This document shows positions 19,101 to 26,008 of a stretch of DNA of 64,000 bases, piece after piece. A program made the position numbers and the translations under genes. The notes below the pieces were generated by a model that searched no databases, had not been told where the DNA came from, and worked only from the letters and a program-made list of their open reading frames with translations. Numbering within the stretch: position 1 is the stretch's first letter; every line of letters begins with the position of its first letter. The stretch covers positions 1 to 64,000 of the forward strand of contig NZ_FOKG01000029.1 of assembly GCF_900111885.1 (NCBI RefSeq). The letters are read 5' to 3'. The stretch comes from Amycolatopsis marina (lineage in GTDB: Bacteria > Actinomycetota > Actinomycetes > Mycobacteriales > Pseudonocardiaceae).

Positions 19101-19888
19101 ACTCGGTGGCCAACTCCGAGGCACTGGTCATGTGGGAGGCGCAGTTCGGCGACTTCGTCAACGGCGCGCAGACCGTGATCGACGAGTACATCTCCTCCGG
19201 TGAGGCGAAGTGGGGACAGCTCTCCGACGTCGTGCTCCTGCTGCCGCACGGGCACGAGGGTCAGGGACCGGACCACACGTCGGGCCGGATCGAGCGGTTC
19301 CTGCAGCTGTGTGCCGAGGGCTCGATGACAGTTTCGGTGCCCTCCACCCCGGCGAACTACTTCCACCTCCTGCGCAGGCACGCGCTCGACGGGGTCAACC
19401 GCCCGCTCGTGGTGTTCACGCCCAAGCGCCTGCTGCGGGACAAGGCCGTGAAGTCGACGGTGGAGGACTTCACTGACCAGTCGAAGTTCCTCTCGGTGAT
19501 CGACGACAACGACGTCGACCCGGCCAAGGTGCGCAAGGTGCTGCTGACCTCCGGAAAGATGTACTGGGAGCTGCTCGCCGACCGGACCAAGCGGGAGATC
19601 GACGACGTGGCACTGGTGCGGGTGGAGCAGTACTACCCGCTGCCGAAGAAGAAGCTGATCGCGGCGCTGGATCGCTACCCGAACTCCAAGGAGACCATGT
19701 GGGTGCAGGAGGAGCCGGAGAACCAGGGCGCATGGCCGTTCTTCGGACTCAACCTGCCGCGCAAGCTGCCGGATGCTTTCAACAGCCTGCAGGTGGCAGC
19801 ACGCAGGCCCATGGCGGCTCCCTCGGCCGGTTCGCCGAAGGTGCACGAGGTCGAGCAGAAGGCGATCATCGAGAAGGCGTTCAGCTGA
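16181..19888 (+). CDS. kgd: Multifunctional 2-oxoglutarate dehydrogenase E1 / decarboxylase with fused E2 domain
   Basis: A 1235-residue enzyme of the TCA cycle that decarboxylates 2-oxoglutarate with ThDP and passes the succinyl group to a dihydrolipoamide partner; actinobacteria use this fusion (Kgd/OdhA). The GTG start gives the canonical N-terminal helix (FGPNEWLVEEMYDQF), which docks partners and carries the GarA/OdhI-regulated architecture. Residues about 45-115 are a Pro/Ala/Lys linker, 115-360 the E2 succinyltransferase domain (active-site DHRIIQG, His335), and 370-1235 the E1 domain with the ThDP region (GDDPEAAYW, RRRGHNEGDDPSMTQP). No lipoyl domain is present, as expected. It is monocistronic, with a strong terminator directly behind. 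Confidence 0.97.
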   Translation: MSSSSPASQFGPNEWLVEEMYDQFLADPSSVDAAWHDFFADFKPTQAAQSSPGGDGRSESPSRNGQTPEKSSAPSPAPAQEKPADKPAAPKAAAPKQAAKPAAKSSPDDKADTAKPAKAEPERKTLRGAAAAIAKNMDASLTVPTATSVRAVPAKLMADNRIVINNHLKRTRGGKISFTHLIGYAMVRALHEFPNMNRHYELIDGKPHSVTPEHVNLGLAIDMKGKEGSRTLVVASIKNTENMTFLQFWQAYEEIVKKARNNKLTADDFAGTTISLTNPGGIGTNHSVPRLQVGQGAIIGVGAMEYPAHFQGTSEKALTEMGVSKIMTLTSTYDHRIIQGAESGEFLKRIHQLLLGEDGFYDDVFTSLRLPYEPVRWVEDIPEGAVDKTARVIELIDAYRMRGHLMADTDPLNYRQRRHEDLDVLSHGLTLWDLDREFAVGGFAGEERMKLRDILGVLRNSYCRTVGIEYTHILDPDERRWIQDRVEIPHEKPETSVQKYVLSKLNAAEAFETFLQTKYVGQKRFSLEGGETVIPLLDTVLDKAAEHELDEVVIGMPHRGRLNVLANIVGKPISQIFQEFEGNLDPGQAHGSGDVKYHLGAEGKYFRMFGDGETKVSLTANPSHLETVDPVLEGIVRAKQDLLDKGGSAGLGYTVLPVLLHGDAAFAGQGVVAETLNLALLRGYRTGGTVHVIINNQVGFTTAPENARSTQYATDVAKMIGAPVFHVNGDDPEAAYWVAQLAVEYRQAFNKDFVIDMICYRRRGHNEGDDPSMTQPAMYDIIDTKRSVRKTYTESLIGRGDISVEEAEAALRDFSSQLEHVFNEVRELEKHPVKASPSVEEEQQVPAKVPTAISREVVERIGDAFVNVPEGFTPHPRVKPVMERRHKMSREGGIDWAFGELLAFGSLAIDGRLVRLSGQDSRRGTFTQRHSVLIDRKTGQEYSPLQHLAEQQGRVMIYDSALSEYAAVGFEYGYSVANSEALVMWEAQFGDFVNGAQTVIDEYISSGEAKWGQLSDVVLLLPHGHEGQGPDHTSGRIERFLQLCAEGSMTVSVPSTPANYFHLLRRHALDGVNRPLVVFTPKRLLRDKAVKSTVEDFTDQSKFLSVIDDNDVDPAKVRKVLLTSGKMYWELLADRTKREIDDVALVRVEQYYPLPKKKLIAALDRYPNSKETMWVQEEPENQGAWPFFGLNLPRKLPDAFNSLQVAARRPMAAPSAGSPKVHEVEQKAIIEKAFS

Positions 19889-19905
19889 GTCGCTGATCCT
19901 GGCGA

Positions 19906-19957
19906 AGGACGAGACCCCCACCCGTGAGCAGTACAATTCCGGTGGGGGTCTCGTCCT
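19906..19957 (+). terminator. Terminator of kgd
   Basis: A perfect 17-bp inverted repeat (19906-19922 and 19941-19957, starting AGGACGAGACCC) with an 18-nt loop begins 17 bp behind the kgd stop. Confidence 0.85.
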
Positions 19958-19967
19958 GTGCAGGCCT

Positions 19968-20030
19968 CGCACTTTCCCAGGAAGTGCGATACGTGCACAC
20001 GCAACAACCGCACTTTCCCGGGAAAGTGCG
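19968..20030. repeat. Palindrome pair of a dispersed repeat family (copy 1)
   Basis: Two palindromes with core GCACTTTCCCGGGAAAGTGC lie 20 nt apart. The left one (19968-19988) has lost one base and has an A in the centre; the right one (20009-20030) is perfect over 22 bp. The spacer (ATACG...ACGCAAC-AC) is related to the spacer of copy 2 at 40251-40320. The element lies between the convergent genes kgd and the subtilisin. Confidence 0.85.
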
Positions 20031-20133
20031 AGAGGCACCGCTAGCCCGGTCGCGTGGATCTTCGGGACTTTCCCGGCTTGAGGCCGCACACTCGGAGGAG
20101 TCGGACCATCACGTAGCGCGAGAGGACGGCGAC

Positions 20134-20232
20134 ATGCGGGAGCGAGCGTTACGGGCGATCGGCTGGATGAGCACCGCTGCGGGGCTGGTGTTGGCCGGCC
20201 CGGTGGTGGCGCCGCACAGTGCCCGGCGGTGA
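20134..20232 (+). CDS. Possible 32-residue membrane/secreted peptide
   Basis: A short frame with ATG preceded by GAGGACGGCGAC encodes a basic N-terminus, a hydrophobic stretch (STAAGLVLAGPVVAP) and a short basic tail. It could be a small membrane peptide, but no relative was recognised and chance frames of this size are common in high-G+C DNA. Confidence 0.25.
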   Translation: MRERALRAIGWMSTAAGLVLAGPVVAPHSARR

Positions 20233-20267
20233 ACAGCAACGATTCATTGTCGACAAAGCGCTACAAA

Positions 20268-20311
20268 CTCAGAACCCCGGGCCTGCCAGGAAGCCGACCC
20301 GGGGTTCTGAG
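20268..20311. terminator. Hairpin between kgd region and subtilisin
   Basis: A perfect 14-bp stem (CTCAGAACCCCGGG and its complement) with a 16-nt loop, 42 bp behind the stop codon of the minus-strand protease. It is likely the protease terminator and may act in both directions. Confidence 0.75.
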
Positions 20312-20352
20312 CTACTCAGCGATGGGCCGCGTTGCCACAGCCCGCTACGGAA

Positions 20353-21936
20353 CTACGGGGTGACGCTCCAGGAGTCGATGTAGCCGGTGTCGTACCGGTA
20401 CACGTCCCGCACCTGCAGCTTCCAGGTGCCGTTGGCGGCCTTGCCCGAGGCGTTCACCGTGTACGTCTGGTCCACGTTGTTCGCCGAGTCGGAGCCCGAG
20501 CTGTTCTTCAACCGGTAGCTGGTGCCGTCCGGCGCGATCGCGTCGATCACCAGGTCGCCCCGGTAGGTGTGCTTGATGTGCACGTCCACCTTCGTGGTGG
20601 ACGACGCGTTGCGGTCGCAACCGGAGACCGTCGCCGAGCTGGTCACCGCGGAGCCGGCATCGGGGATCGAGACGTTAGCGGTGTTGCTGGCCGACGAGCA
20701 GGTTCCCGGGTCGGGCGGGTTGGTGTCCCCACTTCCGGTGTACAGCAGGACGTTCGGCGAACCCGAGCGAGCATCGGTCACCTTGCCCTTGGTGCCGTTG
20801 TTCACCAGCGCGTCCCGCACCTGCTGTGGCGAGGCCGAGGGGTTCGCGGCCAGGTACAGCGCTGCGCCACCAGCCACGTGGGGGGTGGCCATCGAGGTGC
20901 CACTGATCGACCTCGTGGCGTTGTTCCCACCGATCCATGCCGAGGTGATACCGGAACCCGGCGCGAAGATGTCCAGGCACGTGCCGACGTTCGAGAAGCT
21001 CGACCGAGCGTCACTGCTGGTCGTGGAGCCGACCGTGATCGCTTCCTGGGTCCTTGCGGGCGAAACGTTGCACGCGTTGGCGCCGTTGTCGTTGCCCGCG
21101 GCCAGCGCGTACGTCACGCCGGAGTTGATCGAGCGACGAACCGCGTCGTCAACTGCGCTCGATGCGCCACCGCCCAGGCTCATGTTGGCGACCGACGGAC
21201 CCGAGGCGTTGCTGGTCACCCAGTCGATGCCACCGATGACGCCGGCGTAGCTACCGGAGCCCGCGCAGTCGAGCACCCGCACGCCGATCAGGGTCACACC
21301 CTTGGCGACGCCGTGTGCCGTACCGCCGACGGTGCCGGCGACGTGCGTGCCATGGCCGTTGCAGTCACTGGCATTCGCGTCGTTGTCCACGAAGTCGTAG
21401 CCGTGCTTCGCCCGACCACCGAAGTCGTTGTGGGTGGTCAGGATGCCGGTGTCGATGATGTAGGCGTCGACGTTGGATGCCGTCGTCGAGTAGCTGTACT
21501 TGCTGTTCAGCGGCAGATCGCGCTGGTCGATCCGGTCCAGGCCCCAGGACGGTGGGTTCAGCTGGTCGGCACTGAGCTGCACGACCTGGTTCTGTTCGAC
21601 GTATGCGACCTTCGGGTCCGCCGCGGCCCGCTTCGCCTGGCGCTCGCTCATCGAGGCCGAGTATCCGCGCAGCGCGCTCTTGAAGGTCTGCTCGATCTTG
21701 CCGCCGTGCCGATTCGCCACGCCCTTGGCCACGTCGGGCACCGACTGGATCGACACCTCGTCCTTCAGCACGACGATGTAGCTGCCCTCGATCGCGCCGG
21801 CCTTGTCAGCACCCAGAATCGCGCCTTCCTGGGCCTGGGCGACGCCGTTTCCGCTCAGCACGGTGAGCGCGGCGACAGCGGTGGCGAGACCGAGGCCGCC
21901 GAGCTGTCTCCGTTTGTTGTTCACAGTTTCCCGCAC
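20353..21936 (-). CDS. Secreted subtilisin-family serine protease with P-domain
   Basis: A 527-residue exported protease. Residues 1-36 are a Sec signal peptide (basic start, ATAVAALTVLSG, cleavage near AQA). Residues about 50-120 are an I9 inhibitor propeptide (SYIVVLKDE...AYVEQNQ). The S8 catalytic domain spans about 130-400 with Asp162 (IDTGI), His195 (GHGTHVAG), oxyanion Asn282 (AAGND) and Ser348 (SGTSMATP). Residues about 415-527 form a proprotein-convertase P-domain (DLVIDAIAPDGTSY, GTWKLQVRD). AGGAGG is well placed before the GTG start. Extracellular nutrient proteolysis is the likely role. It stands alone, with a long upstream region containing a palindrome at 22004-22017. Confidence 0.95.
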   Translation of the reverse strand: MRETVNNKRRQLGGLGLATAVAALTVLSGNGVAQAQEGAILGADKAGAIEGSYIVVLKDEVSIQSVPDVAKGVANRHGGKIEQTFKSALRGYSASMSERQAKRAAADPKVAYVEQNQVVQLSADQLNPPSWGLDRIDQRDLPLNSKYSYSTTASNVDAYIIDTGILTTHNDFGGRAKHGYDFVDNDANASDCNGHGTHVAGTVGGTAHGVAKGVTLIGVRVLDCAGSGSYAGVIGGIDWVTSNASGPSVANMSLGGGASSAVDDAVRRSINSGVTYALAAGNDNGANACNVSPARTQEAITVGSTTSSDARSSFSNVGTCLDIFAPGSGITSAWIGGNNATRSISGTSMATPHVAGGAALYLAANPSASPQQVRDALVNNGTKGKVTDARSGSPNVLLYTGSGDTNPPDPGTCSSASNTANVSIPDAGSAVTSSATVSGCDRNASSTTKVDVHIKHTYRGDLVIDAIAPDGTSYRLKNSSGSDSANNVDQTYTVNASGKAANGTWKLQVRDVYRYDTGYIDSWSVTP

Positions 21937-22003
21937 GGGTTCATTCCTCCTAGGCAGGGGTGGACCCCGCGAACCGACCAGCGGCCCCCGGGGTTTCTAG
22001 GGG

Positions 22004-22017
22004 TAGAACGCGTTCTG
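22004..22017. promoter_or_regulatory. Palindromic operator candidate upstream of the protease (KstR-like)
   Basis: TAGAACGCGTTCTG contains the perfect 12-bp palindrome AGAACGCGTTCT and fits the TnnAACnnGTTnnA pattern of KstR-type TetR sites except for the last base. It lies 68 bp before the protease start codon. Which protein binds it is unknown. Confidence 0.35.
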
Positions 22018-22391
22018 CTGAACGCTGTGGTGAGAGTAGGTCTGAAATTCCCCCGAAGGAAGATCTTGTTATTCGCACCTACTAGAGGTATACGCGTGAG
22101 CGTGATCAACAAGCGCGCCGAACTCTTTCCCGCGAGCCAGCAATACCATCGGCAATGGCTTACTCCTCGCCCGGCCCCGCTCTTGCTCCACTCCAGTGCC
22201 AGCGACGACTCACCGTCGCTTTTTCTTGCACCACAAGGAGTTCAAGACGTCCTTACGGCTGAAGCAGCCGCTTCGCACCAAGGATCGCGGCAACCGAACG
22301 AATGCAGTAGGCTGCATGGCTCAGCTATTCTCGATCGAGTCCGCGACGACCTGACACACATTGTTGATACCGGAACCACTCGAACGGCCCG

Positions 22392-22427
22392 CTACTAAAG
22401 TCGGACCGAAACAACCGACTTTAGTAG
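22392..22427. terminator. Perfect hairpin in the intergenic region
   Basis: A 13-bp perfect stem, CTACTAAAGTCGG with its complement, and a 10-nt loop. Its A/T content is high for this genome. No gene end is adjacent on the plus strand, so it may end a non-coding transcript or serve as a second terminator for the importer operon. Confidence 0.5.
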
Positions 22428-22481
22428 GAATCCGGAATCGATTCCGCGGCCAGCCGTCATGACAATTGTTAACAAGTCGTA

Positions 22482-22504
22482 ACTGTGGGAAATATTCCCA
22501 CAGT
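22482..22504 (-). terminator. Terminator of the compatible-solute importer operon
   Basis: An inverted repeat with ACTGTGGGAA arms and a 3-nt centre begins directly behind the stop codon of the binding protein gene. Confidence 0.7.
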
Positions 22505-22506
22505 GC

Positions 22507-23409
22507 TTACGTGAGCCCATTGTCGCGCAGAAACTCCTCGGCGATGTCGAGGGGATTGCGCTTCTCCGTGCTGAACTGCACGTTCAACTCGGTCAGCTTT
22601 TCGGTGGTGAGTACTGCGGAGAGGTCGTTCAGGGCCTGCTCCTCACGTTCGGACAGTGTCCCGTGTGCCACCAATGGGACAATGTTCTGCGCGGGAAACA
22701 TGTTTTTGTCGTCCACCAACGGGACGAAACCGTTGCTCTCGATGGTGGCCGACGTGCTGAACAGGTCGGCCACCTGCACCTCGCCGGAGCGCAGTGCTTC
22801 CACCGTCACCGGCCCACCGGTGTCGGTGACGCGGATCTCCCGGAATTCGCAGCCGTACAAGGCTTTGATCTTGGCCTGCCAGCGATCCGCCCACTGACCC
22901 GGCCCGCCGAACACCAGCTCGTCACAGTGTGGAGCCAACTCGGAGACAGTGCTGATCCCCGTGTTCGCCAACTCCTGCTTGATGACGAGGACGTCCGTGT
23001 CCTGCGCGGGTGCCTGCTCCAGCACCCGGAAGCCTTCCGGCAGCGTCCGCCGCAGTTCGGCGTAGACCTCGTCCGGGGTGGTGGCCTCCGAGTCGGGGGC
23101 GAAGTACCGGAGCAGGTTCCCGCTGTAGTCCGGCACGACGGACAGTGACCGGTCCTGCAGCGCCTGCACCACGACCTCCCGGCCGCCGACCGGGGGCCGG
23201 ACCGTGACGTTCTCCGCCCCCGCGTCGCGTAAGGCGCCCGCGTAGATCTGTGCCAGCAGCAGACTTTCCCCCACGTCCGAGGATCCGATGACGATCTCAC
23301 CGTCCGCACCGCCCTCGGCTCCCCCTTGCAGCGGGTTGCCGCATCCCGTCAGCAGAAGTGCCACGGCAGCCAGCACTGCCGCCGATCGGGCACCGCGCAG
23401 CCGAAACAT
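22507..23409 (-). CDS. Glycine betaine/choline-type ABC importer, substrate-binding lipoprotein
   Basis: A 300-residue OpuAC/OpuBC-like binding protein. The N-terminus is a lipoprotein signal with lipobox LLTGC (MFRLRGARSAAVLAAVALLLTGCG). The domain shows the family pattern GSSDVGESLLLAQIYAGAL, VVPDYSGNLL and DTGGPVTVEALRSGEVQVADLFST. GTG 23412 overlapping the permease stop is an alternative start one codon upstream. It is the last gene of a four-gene operon (ATPase, two permeases, binding protein), probably for uptake of quaternary-amine osmoprotectants. Exact substrate specificity is not determinable from the sequence. Confidence 0.9.
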   Translation of the reverse strand: MFRLRGARSAAVLAAVALLLTGCGNPLQGGAEGGADGEIVIGSSDVGESLLLAQIYAGALRDAGAENVTVRPPVGGREVVVQALQDRSLSVVPDYSGNLLRYFAPDSEATTPDEVYAELRRTLPEGFRVLEQAPAQDTDVLVIKQELANTGISTVSELAPHCDELVFGGPGQWADRWQAKIKALYGCEFREIRVTDTGGPVTVEALRSGEVQVADLFSTSATIESNGFVPLVDDKNMFPAQNIVPLVAHGTLSEREEQALNDLSAVLTTEKLTELNVQFSTEKRNPLDIAEEFLRDNGLT

Positions 23410-24110
23410 CACACGACCTCCCCTGTGAGCTGTTTGCCGGTGTCCGCTGCCGCGGCCAGTCGCACCCCTCGCGGCACCAGCGCTCGCTGCAGGCCGCCGA
23501 GAAACAGGTCGAGCACGATGGCGAGCAGTGCGGTGAGCAACGCTCCCGCCACCACCTCGCCGTAGTCGAAAACGGCCAGCCCGTCGAGCACGTAGCGCCC
23601 GAGGCCACCGAGGCCGACGTAGGCGGCCACCGCGGCCGTGGCCACCAACTGGAGGGCGGAGTTGCGCACACCTCCGAGCACGAGCGGCAACGCGACGGGG
23701 ACCTCCACCTTCCACAGTCGCTGCCAGCCGGTCATGCCCATTCCCTCGGCGGCGTCGACCACCTGGTGGTCCGTGGACTGCAGTCCGGCGTAGGTGCCCG
23801 CGAGGATCGGCGGGATGCCCAGCACCACGAGGCCGATCATCGTCGCCGTCTCACTGTCGGAGAACAGGAGGAAGAGAAACGTGACGAGTCCGAGCGTCGG
23901 CAGGGCCCGGATCGCGTTCCCGCCGCCCACCAGCGTCACACCGCCCCGGCCGGTGTGCCCGACGTAGAGACCGAGCGGAATCGCGATCGCGCCGGCGATC
24001 GCCAGCGCGGACAGGACATAGCCCGCATGTTGCAGCAGCCGGGTCGGTACTCCGTCGATTCCTTGCCAGTTGGCCGGATCGCCGAACCAGGCGATCGTCT
24101 CGCCGATCAT
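23409..24110 (-). CDS. Glycine betaine/choline-type ABC importer permease
   Basis: A 233-residue permease with about six membrane segments and the binding-protein-dependent transport motif around EGMGMTGWQRLWKVEVPVALP, the EAA loop that contacts the ATPase. The ATG overlaps the stop of the preceding permease (ATGA), and its own stop overlaps the binding-protein gene. It pairs with the 232-residue permease to form the OpuC-type channel. Confidence 0.92.
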   Translation of the reverse strand: MIGETIAWFGDPANWQGIDGVPTRLLQHAGYVLSALAIAGAIAIPLGLYVGHTGRGGVTLVGGGNAIRALPTLGLVTFLFLLFSDSETATMIGLVVLGIPPILAGTYAGLQSTDHQVVDAAEGMGMTGWQRLWKVEVPVALPLVLGGVRNSALQLVATAAVAAYVGLGGLGRYVLDGLAVFDYGEVVAGALLTALLAIVLDLFLGGLQRALVPRGVRLAAAADTGKQLTGEVV

Positions 24111-24805
24111 GCGGTCTTCACCTCCACGGGCAGGGCCGCCCGGCCCGCACTCGCCCACGGGGTGAGGACATTGCGGAGCTGAACGAGGAGCAGATCGACC
24201 ACGAGTGCCAGCACCAGGGTCAGCACGATGCCGACGACGATCGGCGAGAAGTACTCCCGCTGGAATCCGTCGGTGAACAGCACACCGAGACCGCCGGTGC
24301 CGATCAGCGCACCGACACTGACCAAACTGATGTTGCTGACCGACGCGACTCGCACGCCGGCCGTGAGCACCGGAACCGCGAGTGGCAGCTCCACGCCGAG
24401 AAAGCGGCGCGCAGGCCGGTAACCAATGGCGGTAGCCGCCGAGATCACCTGGGGTGGCACCGCGTCCAGCGCGTCGAGCACCGGCCGGATGAGCAGTGCG
24501 GCGGTGTAGAGGGTCAGCGCCAGCACAACGTTGATGCTGTCCAGGATCTTCGAACCGATAATGCCGGGAATCACCACGAACAGAGCGAGCGAAGGGATTG
24601 TGTACAACAGGTTCGACACCACCAGTAGCGCCGGGCGGGTCCGGGGCCATCGTTTGCCCGCCCAACCCGCGCACACCGCGAGCACGATGCCCAGCACCAG
24701 CGGCACAAGCGCGAGATAGATGTGTTCCAGCAGGTTGCCGAGCAACTGCATGCGGGTGTTCGCGCTGCCGAGGTAGCGGCCCAGCTCGGCGAAGAACTCA
24801 CTCAC
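24107..24805 (-). CDS. Glycine betaine/choline-type ABC importer permease
   Basis: A 232-residue permease with the EAA-type loop (AATAIGYRPARRFLGVELPLA) and six hydrophobic segments. It resembles OpuCB/OpuBB. It overlaps the ATPase gene by four bases and is followed by the second permease in the same transcript. The two similar permeases suggest a heteromeric channel. Confidence 0.92.
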   Translation of the reverse strand: MSEFFAELGRYLGSANTRMQLLGNLLEHIYLALVPLVLGIVLAVCAGWAGKRWPRTRPALLVVSNLLYTIPSLALFVVIPGIIGSKILDSINVVLALTLYTAALLIRPVLDALDAVPPQVISAATAIGYRPARRFLGVELPLAVPVLTAGVRVASVSNISLVSVGALIGTGGLGVLFTDGFQREYFSPIVVGIVLTLVLALVVDLLLVQLRNVLTPWASAGRAALPVEVKTA

Positions 24806-25899
24806 CGCCCGCTCACGCCCTCCGGATGGTTCTCGATGACGTCGAGGACCTGTCGCGCGGTGACCGCACCGACGACCTTGCCTTCGGCGTCCACCACAAC
24901 TCCCAAACTGGCGGGCGAGGACAGGGCCGCGTCCAGCGCACCGCGCACCGGCGTTCCCTGAACGTAGAGCGATCCGCCCGCTGTCAGGTCTCCCTCACGC
25001 AGCGGACCGTCCACAGTGGTACTCGGCGGAAGCCAGCCGCGTGGCTCACCCGCGCCGTTGACCGCGAGGAACCACCGGTCCGCCGGGCCGGTCACCGTGC
25101 TCCCCAACTCGACCGTCGGTACCTCCTCGACGCGCACCCCCTTCGCCGAAAGGAAGGACAGGCCCCGGTATCCACGATCCCGGCCGACGAAGGAGGCGAC
25201 GAAGTCGTCCACCGGATGCCGGAGCACCTCTGACGGAGTGCCGTACTGCGCGAGCCTTCCGCCCACCCGCAGAACGGCGACCTTGTCCCCGAGGCGCACC
25301 GCCTCGTCGATGTCGTGGGTGACGAAGACGATCGTCTTACCCAACTGGGACTGCAGTCGCAACAACTCGTCCTGCAGTCCCTCGCGAACCACCGGATCCA
25401 CCGCCGAGAAGGGCTCGTCCATCAGCAGCACCGGTGAGTCGGCGGCGAGAGCTCTTGCCACGCCAACACGCTGTTGCTGCCCACCGGAGAGCTGAGCCGG
25501 ATAGCGCTTGCCGAGTTCGGCAGGCAACCCGACGATCTCCAACAATTCCGCCGCTCGTTTGCGGGCCCTCGACTTGTCCCAGCCGGCCAGCAGCGGCACG
25601 GTGGCCACGTTGCTGAGCACTGTGCGGTGTGGAAAGAGCCCCGCATGCTGGATGACATAGCCGATCCCTCTGCGCAACAGTGCGGGATCGGAGCCGCGGA
25701 CGTCCTTGCCGTCGAGGAGCACCGTGCCTTCGGTCGGCTCGACCATCCGGTTGATCATCCGCAGCGAGGTCGTCTTGCCGCAGCCCGAAGGCCCGACGAG
25801 CACGGTGATCGTGCCGTCCTCGACGGTCAGGTCGAGGTTGTCCACGGCCACACTCCCGCCGGGGTATCTCTTGGTCGCACCCTGGAACTCGATTCCCAC
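24802..25899 (-). CDS. Glycine betaine/choline-type ABC importer ATPase with CBS domain
   Basis: A 365-residue ATPase. The GTG start at 25899 is supported by GGGAGG 6 nt upstream and by the typical beginning VGIEFQGATKRYPGG. Walker A is GPSGCGKTT near residue 38, the signature LSGGQQQRVGVARAL, Walker B VLLMDEPFSAVDP and the switch His in VTHDIDEA. The C-terminal 110 residues include a CBS-type module (LGVVVDAEGKVVGAVTARQVLDVIE), which in OpuA/OpuC ATPases senses ionic strength or c-di-AMP. It leads the operon and is divergent from the gene at 26009. Confidence 0.93.
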   Translation of the reverse strand: MGIEFQGATKRYPGGSVAVDNLDLTVEDGTITVLVGPSGCGKTTSLRMINRMVEPTEGTVLLDGKDVRGSDPALLRRGIGYVIQHAGLFPHRTVLSNVATVPLLAGWDKSRARKRAAELLEIVGLPAELGKRYPAQLSGGQQQRVGVARALAADSPVLLMDEPFSAVDPVVREGLQDELLRLQSQLGKTIVFVTHDIDEAVRLGDKVAVLRVGGRLAQYGTPSEVLRHPVDDFVASFVGRDRGYRGLSFLSAKGVRVEEVPTVELGSTVTGPADRWFLAVNGAGEPRGWLPPSTTVDGPLREGDLTAGGSLYVQGTPVRGALDAALSSPASLGVVVDAEGKVVGAVTARQVLDVIENHPEGVSGR

Positions 25900-25995
25900 C
25901 AGTCGCCTCCCTCGTGACGGCCTCGGCCGGTCCGCGCGACGGTATCCCACCCCACCGACAACGGCTGCGCATCTCACTGGGCAGACCCCGGTCTC

Positions 25996-26001
25996 TAGGC
26001 T
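25996..26001 (+). promoter_or_regulatory. -10 element (TAGGCT) for a leaderless start at 26009
   Basis: TAGGCT lies 7 nt before the ATG with no Shine-Dalgarno sequence between, consistent with a leaderless transcript. Confidence 0.55.
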
Positions 26002-26008
26002 GTGCCCG

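Larger units (their letters stand above)
21937..22506. other. Long gene-free region upstream of the protease
   Basis: No gene was recognised in these 570 bases. They hold the protease leader with AGGAGG, the palindrome at 22004-22017, a hairpin at 22392-22427 and the importer terminator at 22482-22504. The stretch from about 22020 to 22500 is visibly less G+C-rich than neighbouring genes and has no long conserved-looking frame. Confidence 0.5.

Noticed and set aside
16364..20239. Very long open frame (about 1290 codons) opposite kgd
   Set aside because: It mirrors the strongly supported kgd gene, and its product is a low-complexity Arg/His/Leu-rich sequence with no domains. It is an effect of high G+C codon use.
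22004..22017. LexA (SOS) box reading of the AGAACGCGTTCT palindrome
   Set aside because: Actinobacterial LexA boxes have four bases between GAAC and GTTC; here there are two.
20332..22398. 688-codon plus-strand frame opposite the protease
   Set aside because: It lies over the protease, whose catalytic triad is clear, and extends into non-coding DNA.
25900..26008. Riboswitch upstream of the compatible-solute importer
   Set aside because: The leader before the GTG is far too short (about 110 bp shared with a divergent gene) and has no recognised aptamer.
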